Source: a bacterium
Lineage (GTDB): Bacteria; KSB1; UBA2214
Direction: 5' to 3'
NCBI GenBank assembly: GCA_029560815.1
Contig: JAKQKF010000124.1
Location: forward strand, 1 to 16,642
Length of the DNA: 16,642 bases
Shown here: in pieces, positions 14,359-16,642 of the stretch
Layout of the letters: each line of letters starts with the position of its first letter
Position numbering within the stretch: position 1 is the stretch's first letter
Translations under genes and position numbers: made by a program
Notes under the pieces: model-generated
What the model was told of the DNA's origin: nothing
What the model saw: only the letters and a program-made list of their open reading frames with translations
Database searches by the model: none

Positions 14359-15141
14359 CTATCGGACCACCGCCAGCGGCCGAACCGTGACATGGTTTGG
14401 CGCTGCCGGTGGCACCTTGTCCTCTACCACCACCGCTTCTCCTTTTTCGTAGACGCGCAGATCGAAATACCAGGGTCCCGGCTGAGCACAATAGCCCCAG
14501 ATCAGGTTATCCTTGCCGATGAGAAGATATTTGAACGGCTCGATCTGCCCCGTGAAGGCAAGCTCCGCCATCAGGTTGCCGTCCAGAAAGGCATAGACCC
14601 GCTCTCTCGTCCAGGTGATGCGAAATTCATAGATGCGGCCCAGGCGCCAAAGATAATCCTCAACGCAGGTGACCTCATCGCGGGTGCCGATGCCGCGCGC
14701 CGCGGCCAGCACCTTGAATCCGGCCCTGCCCGGCATGGTGGAATAGCCGCTGCCGGTGCGGATATGGATCCAGGAGCCGTCCGTGTCAAAGATCTCCTTG
14801 TTGTTGGTATAGATCCGGGAATAGAGGTTGATGATGTGCAGCTTGAGATCATCCACCCACTGTTCGGCCGGATTGAAATTGGTGACCTTGACGGCCAGCG
14901 TCCCTTCCAGGGGCAGCGGTTTTGCGAGATGGATCTGCAGCTGGCTGGTGGTATGCTCTGCGTTCCACCCCTTGACCGCATCGAACTCCCCGTCGATATT
15001 GTAAATGGTTTCGCCCTGGCCCGGGGCGGCCGAGGTCAGGGGATGGCTGTAGATGAGCCGGCGATGGTCCGCCGGCTGGGCGAAAAGGGGAAGGGAGACG
15101 AGCAGATAGAACAGGATGGTCAGGAAAGGGAATGGTCTCAT
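14359..15141 (-). CDS. secreted concanavalin A-like lectin/glucanase-fold protein
   Basis: This 260-residue protein begins with a signal peptide (MRPFPFLTILFYLLVSLPLFA, probable cleavage before Q22). The rest is beta-rich. Its segment RLGRIYEFRITWTRERVYAFLDGNLM, then FTGQIEPFKYLLIGKDN and WYFDLRVYEKG, resembles lectin/glucanase-fold domains, in which a strand carrying 'W...v..yvDG' packs the sheet. No catalytic glutamate pair was recognised, so carbohydrate binding is more likely than hydrolysis. The tail VEDKVPPAAPNHVTVRP looks like the linker that usually introduces a fibronectin type III domain, but the protein stops there. ATG 15141 is preceded by GAGGAGG only 2 nt away; the frame is open further upstream but without a signal peptide. 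It converges on the HesB-like gene. Function not known. Confidence 0.8.
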   Translation of the reverse strand: MRPFPFLTILFYLLVSLPLFAQPADHRRLIYSHPLTSAAPGQGETIYNIDGEFDAVKGWNAEHTTSQLQIHLAKPLPLEGTLAVKVTNFNPAEQWVDDLKLHIINLYSRIYTNNKEIFDTDGSWIHIRTGSGYSTMPGRAGFKVLAAARGIGTRDEVTCVEDYLWRLGRIYEFRITWTRERVYAFLDGNLMAELAFTGQIEPFKYLLIGKDNLIWGYCAQPGPWYFDLRVYEKGEAVVVEDKVPPAAPNHVTVRPLAVVR

Positions 15142-15664
15142 AGCCTCCTCACAAGATGTGGCCCCGCCGCCACACGCGGATGAATAATGGTCGACATATA
15201 GATTGTAATTATTAAGGTTACAGACATGCCTGCTCCGGCGGCGACGGATTACCATATTGAGGGCAAATAATGGGCCACAATTTGCTTGACTTTTTCAGAT
15301 TGTAAATAATGCAATAATATTCGTTATTTATAACGATTATGTATAATTTTTCTTTCTTTTGGAATTTTTTTAGCCTATATTTGTTACATTAAACAACAGC
15401 AGCACTGGTATTGACTCCCGCGCAACAGCATCCTTCGCACGGCATTTCCTCAGTTTTATCTGCACTACCTAACCAACAGTTTTTGTTCGTCGTAATCCAT
15501 TTGCACAAGGGGAATTGATAAGGCAAGGTGGGGCTCACCCAGCCGCACCCATGCCGCTTGAGGCCAGCCGGCGCAAGCTGATCCTGGAGCATGCTATTGC
15601 ATCTCCGGACTCGGCGACTGCTGCTGCCGGAGGCGTCGCTCATTATTTTAAACCAGGAGGCACC
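15142..15664. other. divergent intergenic region with AT-rich core and structured leader
   Basis: This 523-nt region separates two divergent secreted-protein genes. From about 15183 to 15400 it is AT-rich, with TATAAT at 15342-15347 and TTGACT at 15286-15291, though no convincing pair of boxes at 16-18 nt. From about 15520 to 15650 it is GC-rich and can form hairpins: GGTG/CACC (15527-15539) and CTCCGG/CCGGAG (15603-15632). I recognise no known riboswitch, RNA gene or coding frame in it. Confidence 0.5.
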
Positions 15665-16642
15665 GTGAAAAAAAGTGCTATCATCTTCGCGTTCATGTTT
15701 CTCTATGCCATCGCCGGTCTGGCGCAGGTCAATCTGCCCTCGATCGTCAACGTCCCGGATCTCAATCGCCCGGAGGATGATCCCGATTTCTACATGCGGG
15801 TCGAGCTCGACCGGGCCAACGACACCGGCGAGCGCATTATCGTCACCTACACCATCAACCCCGGCACGGCCGCCTATCCGGCCGACTATTCCGGTCCTGA
15901 TGCGAGTGTCCGCACCGTGCCGATCCCGCTCAACGCCAGCAACCGCGGTCTGGCGCCCGTCCTTACCATCGATGACAACATCTATGAGGGCAACGAGACC
16001 TTCACCGTCACCATCATCAGCGCCCGGACCGAAAACAGCAATATGCCCATCGCTGTGCTTGACAACAGCGCGACGGGCACCATCGTCGATAACGATCCCC
16101 TCCCCACCGTCTCGATCGTCAACGACGGCGCGGATGAGGGTGACAGTCCCGAGAACGATCTGCCCGACGAGAAGCGCGGCCGCTTCCGCGTCGAGCTTTC
16201 CCATCCGGCCAGTCAGGATGTCTGGGTGGACTATTTCACCGCCGACGGCACCGCCCTGGCTGCGGACAACGATTACGTGCCCGCCAATGACCGTTTGACC
16301 ATCCCCGCCGGCGAGACCATGAAGCGGATCCGCATCATCTACGTGGCCGACAACCGGGTCGAACCGGATGAGCACTTTTTCGTCCGCCTCAGCGGTGCCC
16401 TCCTTGCCGACGAAACCCCGCTGACCATCACCGATGCCCGAGCCCGCGGAAACATCATCAATGATGACTTTAGCGCCGATATAGAAGTCGCGGCCAAGTG
16501 GGTGCGCGAAGCGGATGGCGGACCCAAGCTCACCACTGTCATGGCCGGCGAGACCTACCGCTTTGTCATCCAGCTCTTCAACCGCGGCGATGCCGATGCC
16601 GAGGATGTGGTCGTCGAAGATGTGCTCCCGGCGGGACTCACC
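15665..16642 (+). CDS. secreted Calx-beta repeat protein with DUF11-like domain, partial
   Basis: An uninterrupted frame of 326 codons runs from GTG 15665 past the right edge. AGGAGG sits 4 nt before the GTG. The product starts with a signal peptide (MKKSAIIFAFMFLYAIAGLA, probable cleavage before Q21). Two Calx-beta domains follow at about 28-145 and 146-268. Both contain the acidic calcium-type motif (DDNIYEGNETFTVTI at 103-117, ADNRVEPDEHFFVRLS at 228-243) and end in GTIVDND or GNIINDD. From about 272, ADIEVAAKW, then AGETYRFVIQLFNRGDADAEDVVVEDVLPAGLT, is the start of a DUF11-like adhesin repeat. Such proteins are large cell-surface or secreted adhesins, often calcium-stabilised. The C-terminus, and any sorting signal, lies outside the window. 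The large opposite-strand frame here is a shadow. Confidence 0.88.
   Translation, partial: MKKSAIIFAFMFLYAIAGLAQVNLPSIVNVPDLNRPEDDPDFYMRVELDRANDTGERIIVTYTINPGTAAYPADYSGPDASVRTVPIPLNASNRGLAPVLTIDDNIYEGNETFTVTIISARTENSNMPIAVLDNSATGTIVDNDPLPTVSIVNDGADEGDSPENDLPDEKRGRFRVELSHPASQDVWVDYFTADGTALAADNDYVPANDRLTIPAGETMKRIRIIYVADNRVEPDEHFFVRLSGALLADETPLTITDARARGNIINDDFSADIEVAAKWVREADGGPKLTTVMAGETYRFVIQLFNRGDADAEDVVVEDVLPAGLT

Noticed and set aside
14351..14359. Run of nine C as a phase-variation or frameshift tract.
   Set aside because: It lies at and after the stop of the minus-strand gene and after the stop of the HesB-like gene, so slippage would not change either main coding part.
15389..16375. 328-codon open frame on the minus strand.
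   Set aside because: It lies opposite the Calx-beta reading frame, which has a ribosome site, a signal peptide and recognisable domains; the minus frame has none.
1..16642. tRNA/rRNA genes, CRISPR array, insertion sequences, selC or other Sec-machinery genes.
   Set aside because: Reading both strands showed no clover-leaf-like gene, regular direct repeats or transposase-like protein. The Sec machinery must be elsewhere if present.

Overview
The window shows a GC-rich anaerobic bacterium that very probably makes selenoproteins. Twelve minus-strand genes form one tightly packed operon (13778 down to the left edge). They encode a membrane-bound group 4 [NiFe]-hydrogenase of the hydrogenase-4/formate-hydrogenlyase (Hyf/Hyc) type. 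To its right lie a small HesB/IscA-like selenoprotein gene (+), a secreted lectin-fold protein gene (-), and the 5' part of a secreted Calx-beta/DUF11 protein gene (+). The signal peptides of the two secreted proteins end in A-Q, and the adhesin-like architecture fits a Gram-negative lineage such as the FCB group. That placement is an inference only.

Operon layout in transcription order: a formate-dehydrogenase-like molybdopterin oxidoreductase (13778-11769); a two-[4Fe-4S] AsrA/HydB-like subunit (11769-10717); an AsrB/HydG-like FAD/NAD(P)/[2Fe-2S] subunit (10712-9888); a HycI-type maturation protease (9891-9370); two antiporter-like membrane subunits (9305-7851 HyfD-like, 7811-5751 HyfB-like); the hydrogenase large subunit fused to a 30-kDa domain (5735-4035); HyfC-like (4038-3136); HyfH/HycF-like ferredoxin (3103-2612); HyfE-like (2615-1953); a third antiporter-like subunit (1942-446 HyfF-like); and the small subunit HyfI/HycG-like (411 to edge, partial). 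Many junctions are 1- or 4-nt overlaps. A strong sigma70-type promoter (TTGATA, 17 nt, TATAAT) lies just upstream of the first gene.

The main discovery is that the hydrogenase large subunit is interrupted by one in-frame UGA exactly at the second cysteine of the L1 nickel-binding motif (RICGI-UGA-GSVH). A perfect 7-bp hairpin with a GGC loop follows at SECIS distance. Read through as selenocysteine, it gives one intact 566-residue HycE/HyfG-like protein. This would be a [NiFeSe] enzyme with Sec at a predicted Ni-Fe bridging position, whereas characterised [NiFeSe] hydrogenases carry Sec in L2. A second selenoprotein, HesB-like with a GFG-U-GGP motif and its own SECIS-like hairpin, is divergently encoded next to the operon.

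The soluble input module is also unusual. The formate-dehydrogenase-like subunit keeps its N-terminal [4Fe-4S] cysteines but has Asp where formate dehydrogenases have the Mo-ligating Sec/Cys, and Leu where they have the catalytic Arg. It is therefore probably not an ordinary formate dehydrogenase. Together with the AsrA/AsrB-like electron-transfer pair, this suggests a membrane complex that couples NAD(P)H (or an unknown Mo/W substrate) to H2 and ion translocation, resembling a complex I with a different input arm. I saw no rRNA or tRNA gene, CRISPR array or insertion sequence.
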